A model generated the notes under the pieces. That model was not told the origin of the DNA and did no database searches. It saw only the letters and a list, made by a program, of their open reading frames with translations. Both the position numbers and the translations under genes were made by a program. DNA of 64,000 nt, taken from positions 310,001 through 374,000 of the forward strand of contig NZ_JAAIYO010000003.1 in assembly GCF_014930455.1 (NCBI RefSeq), written 5' to 3'. Shown piece by piece: positions 20,241-29,432 of this stretch (positions within the stretch are counted from its first letter, which is position 1; each line of letters opens with the position of its first letter). This DNA comes from Corallococcus soli (GTDB lineage: Bacteria > Myxococcota > Myxococcia > Myxococcales > Myxococcaceae).

Positions 20241-22492
20241 GCCTGTCCGTGCCCATGCCGTCGTCGGCCGAAACCGGTTGGCCGGAGTCGCTCCAGCCGC
20301 TGCATGCGCAGGTGGCGGCGGCGGCGGCGCAGGAGGCCGTGGCGCTGAGCGCGGGCTGGCGGGAGGACTTCGCCCGCTGGGTGCGGGGCGCTTCGCTGGA
20401 GGAGCGCACGCGGGCCCAGGCCACGGCGTGGGAGCGGCTGTCCCCGGGCGAGCGCAGCCCGGGCGAAGTGCTCTTCCTGCTGTCCTCGTGCAGTGAGCTG
20501 CTCTGGCCCTACGCGGAGCCGCCCCCGGGCCTGCTGCGGCAGCTGCTCGCCCGGCAGCGCGAAGCGGTGGCGATGCTCCGCGAGGCGGGGGACCCCGAGG
20601 GCGCGGAGCGGCTCCAGCGCGAGACGGACGCCTCGCTGTCCACCGTGCTCACGCGCTACCTGAAGCGCCACCCGGACGCGCTCCTGTCGCTGGTGCGGGG
20701 CGTGCCGTGCACCTTCGACGGCCGCGCGCTGCGCTTCCAGGACGCGGTGGACGTGGACCTGAAGCAGGTGCTGGGCGCGGGGCCGAAGTCGGTGGGGCTG
20801 CTGGAGCAGCTGCGCTCGCTCTTGCCCGACACGCGGGAGGAGGGCCGGGACCGGCTCTCCGAGTTCATCCGCACGCGCGCGGCCCGCATTCCCTGGCGCG
20901 AGGCGAGCGAGGTGCTGGGCGAGCGGCTCTTCGCGCTGGCCACGTCGCCGGACGGTCGCGGCGGGATGCGCGGCTTCCTCGCGTGCTACCCCAACGGGCG
21001 CAAGGAGCCGGACTGGTGTTCGCGCGCGGGCCTGCTGCTGGCGCGCACGGTGGAGGTGGGCGGGCCGCCCGCGGTGGTGGAGAACCTGTGCGAGCTGCTC
21101 ACGCTCTTCGATTCGCCCCCGGTGGACGGGCTGCGCGGGGCGCTGGGCGCGCTGGTGCAGAGCGACTTCGAGACGGCGGCGGACCTGGGCCACGCGCGGT
21201 TCGTGTTGGATCACTGCCAGGGCACGATGCGCAAGAAGGAGCCCGCGCTGGCGCTCGCGCTGCTGTGGCTGGAGGAGCGGCTGTTCCGCGCGGCCGTGCG
21301 GCGGGGCGCGCCGGAGGCCTTCGAGCGGCGCACCCGGGCCCGCGCGCGGCTGGAGTCGCTGCCCGGCTTCGAGCACCTGGTGTGGCTGGCGGAGGAGTGC
21401 GCGGAGGTGTGGCCGCGCTTCCGGACGTCCGCGCGGCCCGGGTTGGATGGGCTCGTGGCGTGGCGCGCGGAGGTGACGCAGCGCATGGGCAAGAAGCCCG
21501 TGCTGCGCAAGGCGGCCATCGAGTTCCTCCTGTGGTGCGCGCCGGACGAGGCCTCCTCGGAGGCGGAGCTGGCGGCGCTGGCGCTGGTGCGCACCGCGAC
21601 GGACCGGCGGCTGGTGCGCAAGATGCTGGAGCACCCGTCCCCCAAGGCCCGCTTCCGCGCGCGCTCGCTCCAGTCCTGGCTCCAGGCCGGGGCGGGGCAG
21701 GGCAGGACCCCGGCGCCGGTGGAGGCCACCGAGCCCGCGACGCTGACGGCCTCCCTGCGCCACCTGCACGCGACGCGCGCGGTGCCGGTGGGCGGGCGCA
21801 CCTGGCTGCGCGACCGCGACCTGGAGGACCTGCTGGTGGGCGCGGTGGGGCGCGTGGAGGCGGACGTCGCCTCGCGCCACCCGGAGCGCTTCCGCGAGGA
21901 GACCGCGGAGCTCGTCGCGGGGCTGCTGGAGGGCGTGCGCTCGGAGCTGGAGCGCATCCACGCGGACCTGGGCTCGCTGCTGGCCCAGGGGCGGGCCTCG
22001 CCGCTGTCCCTGACGATGACCGTGCACCGCCAGCCGCCCCGGGCGCCCGAAGCCGGCGTGGAGGTGGCCTTCATCGTGTCCGTGGAGCGCGAGGGCTTCG
22101 TGCGCACGCGCCGCGTGGTCCGGATGCCGGTGGCGAAGCTGGAGCAGCGCGGCGAGGGCCAGTGGCTGCCCACGTTCCGGCTGGGCCGCGAGCGGCTGGA
22201 CGCGCTGCTTTCGCGCACGGAGGCCGCCTTCTGCCTCTTCCTGGTGCCCGCCTTCGTGCGCGCCGAGTGCTGGGTGGTGCCGGCGCGACTGGCCCGGGCG
22301 CTGATGGAGACGCAAGGCGCGCTGGCCGGCGTGCCCCGTGAAGCGGCGCAGGGCGTGTCCCGGCCGCTGGCGCAGTGGCTGGTCTACGACGTGCTGGGCC
22401 TGTGGGTGGGCGACGAGCGGCCCGACGTGGTGGACGCGGCCCGGGCCGAGGACACCGGCGCGGACTTCGTGGTGGACCTGACCGTGCGCTGA
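20237..22492 (+). CDS. Large protein of unknown function coupled to the YdeP-like oxidoreductase
   Basis: The 751-residue protein has a GTG start overlapping the previous stop (GTGA). I recognise no domain. It is rich in Leu, Arg, Ala and Glu and looks mainly helical (repeated [18 protein letters not shown] and LARALME type helices). It has no signal peptide or transmembrane segment, so it is probably cytoplasmic. A C-terminal section (about 600-740) is more beta-like ([38 protein letters not shown]). Coupling to the molybdoenzyme is the only functional clue. A chaperone or partner role would be inference. Confidence 0.75.
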   Translation: MSLSVPMPSSAETGWPESLQPLHAQVAAAAAQEAVALSAGWREDFARWVRGASLEERTRAQATAWERLSPGERSPGEVLFLLSSCSELLWPYAEPPPGLLRQLLARQREAVAMLREAGDPEGAERLQRETDASLSTVLTRYLKRHPDALLSLVRGVPCTFDGRALRFQDAVDVDLKQVLGAGPKSVGLLEQLRSLLPDTREEGRDRLSEFIRTRAARIPWREASEVLGERLFALATSPDGRGGMRGFLACYPNGRKEPDWCSRAGLLLARTVEVGGPPAVVENLCELLTLFDSPPVDGLRGALGALVQSDFETAADLGHARFVLDHCQGTMRKKEPALALALLWLEERLFRAAVRRGAPEAFERRTRARARLESLPGFEHLVWLAEECAEVWPRFRTSARPGLDGLVAWRAEVTQRMGKKPVLRKAAIEFLLWCAPDEASSEAELAALALVRTATDRRLVRKMLEHPSPKARFRARSLQSWLQAGAGQGRTPAPVEATEPATLTASLRHLHATRAVPVGGRTWLRDRDLEDLLVGAVGRVEADVASRHPERFREETAELVAGLLEGVRSELERIHADLGSLLAQGRASPLSLTMTVHRQPPRAPEAGVEVAFIVSVEREGFVRTRRVVRMPVAKLEQRGEGQWLPTFRLGRERLDALLSRTEAAFCLFLVPAFVRAECWVVPARLARALMETQGALAGVPREAAQGVSRPLAQWLVYDVLGLWVGDERPDVVDAARAEDTGADFVVDLTVR

Positions 22493-22656
22493 AGTCCCCC
22501 TCCCGGGCGGCGGAGAACGCCCCAGGGAAATGTCCGGGAATATCCAGAAGGCCCAGCGTAAGGGCTGAGGAGGGTGCTGGGACACCGTCCGGGACAGGGG
22601 CCCAGGAGCTCCGTCCGTCCGCAGAGGGGGAAGTCCATCAAGCGCAGGGGGGCTGG

Positions 22657-23862
22657 ATGAGGAGCGTTTCCTCAATGAAGACGTCGAGCGAGGGGGTCGC
22701 CGTGTCGCGTTTCCAAGGCGTGCTGAAGACGGAGCGCAAGGGCGCGCGCATGCGGTCTCCGGATGAGCGTCCGGGGACCTTCGTGCATGGGGTCCGGTGG
22801 CGTCAGGCCCAAACGCGGGGGGGCGGCGGCGCCGGCGGGGTGTCGCTCTCCGCGCGGTGCGAGGCGCAGGAGGGGAGCGTCGCGCCGTCGTGTCCGGAGC
22901 GTGTCGCGGAGTGGGCGACCTTCGGGGACCTGGTGGCCACGTCCGCCGTGGCGCGGGCCAGCTTTGACTGGATGGAGCGCGCGGCGTCGTGCAGCGCCAC
23001 GGTGTTGCTGGAAGGGGAGACGGGCACGGGGAAGAGCCGGGCCGCGCTCGCCATCCACCGCGCGGGGGCGCGTGCGAGCGCGCCCTTCCTGGTCGTGGAC
23101 TGCGGCGCGCTTCCGGCCAACCTGCTGGAGAGCGAGCTGTTCGGGCATGAGAAGGGCGCCTTCACCGGGGCCATCCAGCGCCGCGTGGGCGCGTTCGAGG
23201 AAGCCGACGGCGGCACCATCTTCCTGGATGAGATTGGCGAGCTGCCCTCGGAGCTGCAGCCCAAGCTGCTGCGCGTGCTGGAGAACCGGGAGATCCGCCG
23301 CCTGGGCTCCAACACGCATCAAGCGGTCAACGTGCGCGTCATCGCGGCCACGCACCGCGACCTGCGCGCGGAGGTGCAGGCGGGCCGCTTCCGGGCGGAC
23401 CTCTTCTTCCGCCTCGCGGTGGTGGGCATCCCGATCCCCTCGCTGCGCGAGCGCACGGAGGACGTCCCGCTCATCGCCGAGCGCATCCTCGCGGGGCTGG
23501 GCGCCACGCCCGCGCAGGTGGCGTCGCTGACCACGCCGGACTTCCTCGCGCAGCTCCAGAGGGCCCCGTGGCCGGGCAACGTGCGCGAGCTGCGAAACCA
23601 CCTGGAGCGGTGCGTCGTCTTCCAGAGCGCGCTGCCGCCCCCGGTGTCCGGGACTGGCGTCCAGACCCCGGCCCCCCGTTCCGTGGACGCGTTGCTGACG
23701 TACGCGGAGTCCCGCCGCAGGGCGCTGGAGTCCTTCGAGCACGACTACGTGGAGGCGCTCCTCAAGCTGCACGGAGGCAAGGTGTCCCAGGCCGCCGCCG
23801 CCGCGGACATGGACCGCGTGTACCTGTACCGCCTCCTGCGCCGGCATGGCCTCAAGAGCTGA
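22657..23862 (+). CDS. Sigma-54-dependent enhancer-binding protein without a recognisable sensor domain
   Basis: The 401-residue protein is an AAA+ activator of sigma-54 RNA polymerase. It has Walker A GETGTGKS at 120-127, the sigma-54 contact loop GAFTGA at 167-172 (intact), Walker B TIFLDE at 187-192, arginine-rich sensor region LFFRLAVV, and [16 protein letters not shown] Fis-type helix-turn-helix ([24 protein letters not shown]) forms the C-terminus. The first 90 residues contain no receiver, FHA, GAF or PAS motif that I can see. The ATG at 22657 is preceded by AGGGGGG. ATG at 22675 is the alternative. Confidence 0.88.
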   Translation: MRSVSSMKTSSEGVAVSRFQGVLKTERKGARMRSPDERPGTFVHGVRWRQAQTRGGGGAGGVSLSARCEAQEGSVAPSCPERVAEWATFGDLVATSAVARASFDWMERAASCSATVLLEGETGTGKSRAALAIHRAGARASAPFLVVDCGALPANLLESELFGHEKGAFTGAIQRRVGAFEEADGGTIFLDEIGELPSELQPKLLRVLENREIRRLGSNTHQAVNVRVIAATHRDLRAEVQAGRFRADLFFRLAVVGIPIPSLRERTEDVPLIAERILAGLGATPAQVASLTTPDFLAQLQRAPWPGNVRELRNHLERCVVFQSALPPPVSGTGVQTPAPRSVDALLTYAESRRRALESFEHDYVEALLKLHGGKVSQAAAAADMDRVYLYRLLRRHGLKS

Positions 23863-23956
23863 AGCCGGGCTGGATCCGGGCCGGGGGCGTGCCGAAGCCG
23901 CCGGGCCGTTCACAAAACTCGCGCGGGATGAGGACGGGTGGCGGAGAATCCCGCCC

Positions 23957-24826
23957 ATGTCCGCCACCATCTTCGACCTGCACACGCTCCCCGCGATGCC
24001 CGCCGCGCTCCTGCGGGCGGCCTTCACCCGCAGGAACGCGCGCGGCACGTCCCTGCCGGACATGACGCTGCGCGTGCACGGCTGCCGCGCCTCCCCGGAG
24101 CTGCTGGCGCGCTACCGCGACGCGTGCGGCTTCGATGCCGACGGCTTCCTGCCGGTGACGTACCCCCAGGTGCTGGCGACGCCGCTGCACCTGGGCCTGC
24201 TGGGCCTGCCCGACTTCCCGTACCCCGTGCTGGGCACCGTGCACGTGCGCAATCAGATCGCGCAGCACCGCCGCATCGCGGACACCGTGCCGCTCACCAT
24301 GTCCTGCCACTTCGAGGGACCCCGGGAGGTGCCCGCGGGCCACGAGTTCGACGTGCACACCCGCGTCGAAGCCGAGGAGAGCGGCGAGCTGCTCTGGCAG
24401 GCCGTCACCACCATGCTGCGCCGCCACGGGGCCCGGAAGGACAAGGACGCGGGGCGCAAGGACCGGCCGCCGGAGGACGCGCGTTTCGCCGCGAGCCGCC
24501 CCGCCCCCTGGACCGTTCCCGCCGACACCGGTCGCCGCTACGCGCGGGCCTCCGGCGACTTCAACCCCATCCACCTCACCGCCCTCACGGCGCGGCCCTT
24601 CGGATTCCCGCGCGCCATCGCCCACGGCATGTGGACGCTCGCACGCTGCGTGGCGGAGCTGGGCGAGGCGGCCCACCCGGACGCGCTCACCCTGGACTGC
24701 GACTTCAAGAAGCCCCTGCTCCTGCCAGCCCGGGTGACGTTCCAGACGGCCCGCGAGCCCGGGGGCGTGGCGTTCCGGGTGCTGTCGGAGGAGGGGAAGC
24801 CGCACCTGCTGGGGCGGCTGGGCTGA
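23957..24826 (+). CDS. MaoC-like hydratase/dehydratase
   Basis: The 289-residue protein has a C-terminal hot-dog domain with the hydratase-2 motif ASGDFNPIHL (Asp201, Asn203, His206) followed by HGMWTLARCV, as in MaoC and (R)-enoyl-CoA hydratases. The N-terminal half (LPVTYPQVLATPLHLGLL, LGTVHVRNQI) looks like a second, non-catalytic hot-dog half, giving the double hot-dog arrangement of the family. It probably acts on acyl-CoA or acyl-ACP thioesters. The ATG at 23957 matches the start of conserved sequence. It is convergent with the XRE regulator. Confidence 0.82.
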   Translation: MSATIFDLHTLPAMPAALLRAAFTRRNARGTSLPDMTLRVHGCRASPELLARYRDACGFDADGFLPVTYPQVLATPLHLGLLGLPDFPYPVLGTVHVRNQIAQHRRIADTVPLTMSCHFEGPREVPAGHEFDVHTRVEAEESGELLWQAVTTMLRRHGARKDKDAGRKDRPPEDARFAASRPAPWTVPADTGRRYARASGDFNPIHLTALTARPFGFPRAIAHGMWTLARCVAELGEAAHPDALTLDCDFKKPLLLPARVTFQTAREPGGVAFRVLSEEGKPHLLGRLG

Positions 24827-24871
24827 CCACCGAGCGACCTGCCGTCGGGCCGGAGGACGGCCCGCCCGGCG

Positions 24872-25108
24872 TCAGTCGCTCAGCTCCGGGAGGTCCGGCA
24901 GGCTGTCCGGATCCAGCTTCATCATCGCGCACAGCCGGCTCAACGTCGGGATGGTGGGCACCATCACGCCGCGCTCGACACGGGCCAGGACTTCCACCCC
25001 CAGCTCCAGATGTTCGGCGACTTCCTCCATGGAGAGCCCCGCCTGCTGCCGCGCCGTCTTCAGCGCCGCGCCAAGCGCTTCGGCCCGCTCTCTCCGACTC
25101 TGTGTCAT
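24872..25108 (-). CDS. XRE-family transcriptional regulator (small helix-turn-helix protein)
   Basis: The 78-residue protein is essentially a single Cro/C1-type helix-turn-helix: ALGAALKTARQQAGLSMEEVAEHLELGVEVLARVERGVMVPTIPTLSRLCAMMKLDPDSL. The ATG at 25108 is chosen because the helix-turn-helix begins about 10 residues later and no sense is seen upstream. It diverges from mutT across a 338-bp gap and could regulate genes on either side. The target is unknown. Confidence 0.85.
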   Translation of the reverse strand: MTQSRRERAEALGAALKTARQQAGLSMEEVAEHLELGVEVLARVERGVMVPTIPTLSRLCAMMKLDPDSLPDLPELSD

Positions 25109-25446
25109 TCCCCGAGCATGGCGCCATCCGGCCCTGGCGTCACTTGAATCCCACACGCACCGCTTCCGGACGGTGGCCCGCCCAGGGACCTGTCCCTCCC
25201 GGCGTGAAGTCCCCAACAGCACGCCGACCCCAGGGCCCGCTGGACCGGCCCTCCCGGCCCTCCCCACCGCCGCCCGGACCGGTGGCGCCCGCCAGCCAGG
25301 GGGCGGGCATGGCGGGGTGGACGCCCGTCCAGGGCATGCGCACGCTGCCTGGGAGAAGGGGCCTGCGGCATTGGCGCCGGTCGGGGCCTGTGTTAGGCCG
25401 CCGCTCCCTGCCCGTGGTTCATGGGACACCCATCGAGGAGAAGTGA
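25109..25446. other. 338-bp divergent gap
   Basis: This stretch lies between the XRE gene (minus) and the Nudix gene (plus). It is GC-rich and contains a good promoter for the plus-strand gene (25371-25399). Otherwise I see only Pro/Gly/Ala-coding-like sequence without a supported frame, and no hairpin with a T-tract. Confidence 0.5.
25371..25399 (+). promoter_or_regulatory. Likely promoter of the Nudix hydrolase gene
   Basis: TTGGCG (25371-25376) and TAGGCC (25394-25399) are separated by 17 bp, with TG upstream of the -10 (TGTTAGGCC). The inferred transcription start is about 40 bp before the ATG at 25447. Confidence 0.45.
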
Positions 25447-25854
25447 ATGACCCGTCGTCACGTGCGCGTCGTCGGCGCGATGCTCCAGAACGATCAGGGT
25501 CGCTACCTCATCACCCAGCGGCCTCCCAAGGCGACGCTGCCCCTGCTGTGGGAGTTTCCGGGCGGCCGGGTGGAGGAGGGGGAGGACGACGCCGCGGCGC
25601 TCGCCCGCGAACTCCAGGAAGAGATGGGCGTCCGCATCGTGGTGCTGGAGCAGGTGATGCACACCCACCACGAGTACCCCACCTACGACATCGACTTCCG
25701 CGTGTTCCGCTGCCAGCTGAGCGACCGCGGGGCGGAGATCCAGCACCTGCGCGTGCACGACCACCGCTGGGTGGCGCTGGAGGAGATGGGGCAGTACCGC
25801 TTCCCTGACGCGGACGCCAAGACGCTGGCCCGGTTGCTGGACCTGGACCACTGA
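25447..25854 (+). CDS. mutT: Nudix hydrolase, MutT-like
   Basis: The 135-residue protein has a complete Nudix box (Gx5Ex7REUxEExGU) from Gly40 to Val62: Glu46, Arg54, Glu55, Glu58 and Glu59 are all present. It starts MTRRHVRVVGAMLQNDQGRYLITQRPP and includes LWEFPGGRVEEGE, the pattern of MutT/8-oxo-dGTP diphosphatases, so removal of oxidised nucleotides is likely. GGAGAAG lies just upstream of the ATG. It is followed after 2 bp by a lipoprotein gene. The exact substrate cannot be fixed from sequence, so the symbol is tentative. Confidence 0.85.
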   Translation: MTRRHVRVVGAMLQNDQGRYLITQRPPKATLPLLWEFPGGRVEEGEDDAAALARELQEEMGVRIVVLEQVMHTHHEYPTYDIDFRVFRCQLSDRGAEIQHLRVHDHRWVALEEMGQYRFPDADAKTLARLLDLDH

Positions 25855-25856
25855 CC

Positions 25857-26792
25857 GTGCGCCCCCTCTCGCGTCTGCTCGCCACCGCGGCCCTGCTGCT
25901 GGGGTCCGCCTGCTCCAGCTCCCGTCCCACCCCGTCCGCCTCCGAAGTCCCCGATGCCGGCGCGCAGGTGCCCGCCACCGGCCTGGAGGGCTGCACGCTC
26001 TACGCGGACGGCCGCAAGACGGGCACCGTGCCCCGGCAGGTCCCGGAGCTGTCCGGCCTGGCCGCCAGCCAGCGCCACCCCGGCATCTTCTGGGGACACA
26101 ACGACTCCAACAACGCCTTCGAGCTGTTCGCCCTGGACGAGGCGGGCGCCGTGAAGGCCACGCTGACGCTCACCGGCGCGGATCCGCGCGACATCGAGGA
26201 CGTGGCGGTGGGGCCGTGCGCGCCGGGGCAGAAGGCCACCTGCGTCTTCCTGGCGGACACCGGCGACAACTTCGAGCGACGCAAGGAGGTGCGCCTGTTC
26301 CGGCTGGCGGAGCCGGAGTCGCTCGCGGACGCCACGCTCCCGGTGGAGGCGCTGCCCTTCACCTATGAAGACGGCGCGCACGACACCGAGTCGCTCATCA
26401 TCGACGCCCGCTCCGGCCGCATCGCGGTGCTGACGAAGACGCGCGTGTCGCTGGGCGACCTGTACGCCGTGGAGGGCCTGGCGCCGGGGGGCTCCGGCAA
26501 GGCGCGGAAGCTGGGCACCCTGCGCGTGCCCGAGGACGTGGACCGGCTGTCCACCGGCGCCGCGCTGCACCCGTCGGGCGAGCGCCTGCTGGTGCGCACG
26601 TACACGCGCGTCTGGGAGGTCCGCAAGCCGGGCGCGAAGCGCCTGGAGGATCTGATCCAGGCCCAGGTGGTGGAGGTGCCCGGCGCCAGCCAGGCCCAGG
26701 CAGAGGCCATTACCTTTCTACAGGACGGGCGCGGCTACCTGCTGGGCAGTGAGTTCACGGGGGAGCCCCTGGTCCGCGTGGATTGCCGCTGA
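25857..26792 (+). CDS. Lipoprotein with beta-propeller-like repeats
   Basis: The 311-residue protein starts with GTG at 25857, 2 bp after mutT, and has a lipoprotein signal (LLATAALLLGSACSSS). Segments PELSGLAASQRHPGIFWGHNDSNNAFELFALDEAG, RDIEDVAVG, LADTGDN and DTESLIIDARSGRIAVLTK recall six-bladed propellers of the esterase-like/PE-PGRS-associated type. No catalytic residue set is clear. It probably sits in the envelope. It is likely co-transcribed with mutT, but no functional link is obvious. Confidence 0.7.
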   Translation: MRPLSRLLATAALLLGSACSSSRPTPSASEVPDAGAQVPATGLEGCTLYADGRKTGTVPRQVPELSGLAASQRHPGIFWGHNDSNNAFELFALDEAGAVKATLTLTGADPRDIEDVAVGPCAPGQKATCVFLADTGDNFERRKEVRLFRLAEPESLADATLPVEALPFTYEDGAHDTESLIIDARSGRIAVLTKTRVSLGDLYAVEGLAPGGSGKARKLGTLRVPEDVDRLSTGAALHPSGERLLVRTYTRVWEVRKPGAKRLEDLIQAQVVEVPGASQAQAEAITFLQDGRGYLLGSEFTGEPLVRVDCR

Positions 26793-26890
26793 TCCAACAC
26801 TCCGGCGGGCCTCAGTTGTCATCCCGTCACGACCGGCGGTTGACGGCTTGGCGCGGGTGACCATCTTTGGCCGGCTAAGGGAACCGTCAC

Positions 26891-26902
26891 ACGACATGTC
26901 GT
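26891..26902. promoter_or_regulatory. Perfect 12-bp palindrome upstream of the second ftsH
   Basis: ACGACATGTCGT is perfectly symmetrical and lies 30 bp before the ftsH GTG, flanked by CAC and TGTGTG. Its position is right for an operator. TTGACG with ATCTTT 17 bp downstream (26840-26868) is a weak candidate promoter just upstream. Confidence 0.3.
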
Positions 26903-26932
26903 CTGTGTGTACGGGGGAGGGGGAGGGCGAGC

Positions 26933-28996
26933 GTGCCGACGATGAAGCCACAGGACCTGCCGCCGGGGATGGGCCCGCGCGGAAAGAAGAGCGACAAGCC
27001 AACACCCACGAAAGGTGGGTTCAAGTTCGGCTCACCACTGGGCTACATCCTCCTGCTCGTCCTGGGGTTCCTGCTGTTCCGGAACGTGTTTCAGGACGCG
27101 GGTGTTCGCCGGGTGTCGTACAGCCAGCTGCGCGACGCGGTGGAGAACGGCCAGTTCAGCCGGGTGCAGATCTCCAACGAATGGGTGAAGGGGTTCCTCA
27201 AGGACAACGCCCAGCCGCCGCCGCCGGCGTCAGGCGAGCGGGGCACGCTGCGCAGCGAGCCCAGCGCGCTGCCGTGGATGGCCTACCGCGTCCCCGGGGA
27301 CGAGGGGCTGGTGCCGCTGCTGGAGCAGAAGGGCGTCCAGTTCGAGGCGGTGCCGCAGTCCAGCTTCAGTGAGGTGTTGTGGATCTGGCTCATCCCCATG
27401 GGCCTGCTCATCCTCTTCTGGAGCTTCATGATGCGCCGGATGTCCGGCGGCATGGGCCAGGGCCCGCAGAGCGTCATGAGCTTCGGCAAGACGCGCGCGA
27501 AGGTCCAGGCGGAGAACGACACCGGCGTGGGCTTCAAGGACGTGGCCGGCGTCGACGAGGCCGTGGACGAGCTTCGGGAGATCGTGGAGTTCCTCAAGAC
27601 GCCGGAGAAGTTCCGCCGCCTGGGTGGCCGCATCCCCAAGGGCGTGCTGCTCGTGGGCCCTCCGGGCACGGGCAAGACGCTGCTGGCGCGCGCCGTCGCC
27701 GGTGAGGCAGGGGTGCCGTTCTTCAACCTCTCCGGTTCGGAGTTCGTGGAGATGTTCGTGGGCGTGGGCGCGGCCCGTGTCCGCGACCTGTTCGCCCAGG
27801 CCACGGCCAAGGCGCCGTGCATCATCTTCATCGACGAGCTGGACGCCATCGGCAAGAGCCGCAACTCAGGGGTGGCCGGCGGTCATGACGAGCGCGAGCA
27901 GACGCTCAACCAGCTGCTCGCGGAGATGGACGGCTTCGACAGCCGCGCGGGCCTCATCATCCTGGCGGCGACGAACCGTCCGGAGATCCTGGACAGCGCG
28001 CTGATGCGCCCGGGCCGGTTCGATCGGCAGGTGCTGGTGGACCGTCCGGACAAGCGCGGCCGCGAGCAGGTGCTGGAGATCCACGCCAAGGGCGTGAAGC
28101 TGGGCACCGACGTGGACCTGAAGCAGATCGCCTCCCGCACGCCGGGCTTCGCCGGCGCGGACCTGGCCAACGTGGTGAACGAAGCGGCGCTGCTGGCCGC
28201 GCGCAAGAACCGCGACGCGGTGATGCGGGCGGACTTCGAGGAGGCCATCGAGCGCGTGGTGGCGGGCCTGGAGAAGAAGAACCGCCGCATGAACGAGCGC
28301 GAGAAGGAGATCGTCGCGCACCACGAGGCGGGCCACGCGGTGGTGGGCTGGATGCTGCCGTACGCCGAACGGGTGACGAAGGTGTCCATCATCCCGCGAG
28401 GCCTGGCGGCGCTGGGCTACACCATGTCGCTGCCCCTGGAAGACCGCTACCTCATGTCCGTGGACGAGCTGCGCGACAAGATGGCGGGGATGATGGGCGG
28501 CCGTGCCGCGGAGGAGCTCTTCATCGGCGAGGTGTCCACGGGCGCCTCCAACGACATCAAGCAGGCGACGGAGATCGCCAAGATGATGGTCCGCGACTAC
28601 GGCATGAGCAGCCTGGGGCCGGTGGCGCTGAGCGGGGAGCAGGGTCCGGGCTTCTTGAGGAGCGCGGGCCTGCCGGAGTCGCGCAGCTACTCCGAACAGA
28701 CGGCGCGCATGATCGACGACGAGGTCCGCAAGATGGTCTCCGAGGCGCTCGACCGCGCCCGCGAGGTCCTCAGCGTGAACCGCGACAAGGTGGAGGCCCT
28801 GGCGGCGCGGCTCCTGGCGACGGAGGTCATCGAGGAGGAGGCGATGACCGCCATCCTGGGGCCCAAGGTGCTGGCGCAGCGGGGACTGCTGCACCCGGAG
28901 GCCCGCACGGTCATCTCCGCGCATCCGGTGGGCAGCGGCGAAGCCGAGCCGGGCATGCCGCCCACGCAGCACGCGCAGGGCAAGCTCGACTCCTGA
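26933..28996 (+). CDS. ftsH: ATP-dependent zinc metalloprotease FtsH (second copy)
   Basis: The 687-residue protein has all FtsH landmarks. TM1 is at about 34-50 after a Lys/Pro-rich N-terminus, and TM2 at about 147-167. Walker A GPPGTGKT is at 242-249, Walker B IIFIDE at 297-302 and zinc site HEAGH at 464-468. It is diverged from the copy at 4115 mainly in the periplasmic domain, which has a Pro-rich insert (about 92-112), and in a longer C-terminus. GTG at 26933 follows GGGAGGGCGA closely. ATG at 26942 is possible. Two FtsH proteins suggest different substrates or membranes. A large hairpin follows the stop. Confidence 0.96.
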   Translation: MPTMKPQDLPPGMGPRGKKSDKPTPTKGGFKFGSPLGYILLLVLGFLLFRNVFQDAGVRRVSYSQLRDAVENGQFSRVQISNEWVKGFLKDNAQPPPPASGERGTLRSEPSALPWMAYRVPGDEGLVPLLEQKGVQFEAVPQSSFSEVLWIWLIPMGLLILFWSFMMRRMSGGMGQGPQSVMSFGKTRAKVQAENDTGVGFKDVAGVDEAVDELREIVEFLKTPEKFRRLGGRIPKGVLLVGPPGTGKTLLARAVAGEAGVPFFNLSGSEFVEMFVGVGAARVRDLFAQATAKAPCIIFIDELDAIGKSRNSGVAGGHDEREQTLNQLLAEMDGFDSRAGLIILAATNRPEILDSALMRPGRFDRQVLVDRPDKRGREQVLEIHAKGVKLGTDVDLKQIASRTPGFAGADLANVVNEAALLAARKNRDAVMRADFEEAIERVVAGLEKKNRRMNEREKEIVAHHEAGHAVVGWMLPYAERVTKVSIIPRGLAALGYTMSLPLEDRYLMSVDELRDKMAGMMGGRAAEELFIGEVSTGASNDIKQATEIAKMMVRDYGMSSLGPVALSGEQGPGFLRSAGLPESRSYSEQTARMIDDEVRKMVSEALDRAREVLSVNRDKVEALAARLLATEVIEEEAMTAILGPKVLAQRGLLHPEARTVISAHPVGSGEAEPGMPPTQHAQGKLDS

Positions 28997-29022
28997 GTGC
29001 TTGCCTGCCCCCCGGGCAGACC

Positions 29023-29068
29023 TTCGCCCACCGGATCCACCGCCAGCCTGCGGTGGCCGGTGGGCGAA
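29023..29068 (+). terminator. Long hairpin between ftsH and the small region 1.1-like gene
   Basis: TTCGCCCACCGG-AT-CCACCGC (29023-29043) pairs with GCGGTGGCCGGTGGGCGAA (29050-29068), a 19-bp stem with a 2-nt bulge and a 6-nt loop. ATTACTTTTGG follows. It could terminate ftsH or act as an attenuator in the leader of the next gene, whose Shine-Dalgarno begins 17 bp further on. Confidence 0.6.
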
Positions 29069-29098
29069 ATTACTTTTGGCAAACAAGGAGGCGTCGCC

Positions 29099-29347
29099 GT
29101 GGAGAACCGCATTGGGAAGAGCTACGTCGCGCGGAAGTCGTTGTTCGCCAAGGGCCTCAAGGAAGGCCGGCTCACGGTGCAGGAGATCGAGGAGGCGCTG
29201 CCCCCGGGGACGCTGACGGCCGCCGAGCGCTGGCTCCTCTACTACTCGCTCAGGGCCGCCCAGGTGGAGATCATCGACGAGGTGACGGGGCAGGTGGATC
29301 ACGGCTTCATGGCCGAGGCCCCACCCGCGGCCCCTTCCAGTCACTAG
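29099..29347 (+). CDS. Small protein resembling sigma-70 region 1.1
   Basis: The 82-residue protein has a GTG start preceded by AAGGAGG 7 bases upstream, the best ribosome binding site in the window. Residues 23-61 (GRLTVQEIEEALPPG, then helices ending VEIIDE) follow the pattern of region 1.1 of primary sigma factors, in which a helix with 'LT-EEI-E-LP' is followed by helices and the motif 'IEVVDE'. No sigma regions 1.2-4 follow, so it is a free-standing domain. Region 1.1 is acidic and blocks promoter DNA binding by free sigma. A regulatory role at RNA polymerase is inference. It lies between ftsH and grpE. Confidence 0.65.
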   Translation: MENRIGKSYVARKSLFAKGLKEGRLTVQEIEEALPPGTLTAAERWLLYYSLRAAQVEIIDEVTGQVDHGFMAEAPPAAPSSH

Positions 29348-29352
29348 GTGCG

Positions 29353-29380
29353 TTGACAGGGCCGCCCTCGCGGTTAGGTT
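29353..29380 (+). promoter_or_regulatory. Likely promoter of grpE
   Basis: A perfect TTGACA (29353-29358) and TAGGTT (29375-29380) are separated by 16 bp. It lies 5 bp after the stop of the small upstream gene and about 50 bp before the grpE ATG. No CIRCE-type inverted repeat is seen. Confidence 0.5.
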
Positions 29381-29432
29381 CGCGCCGCGTATCAAGGTCC
29401 GCTCTTTCAACCCCCCTGGTGCAGGTTCGACA

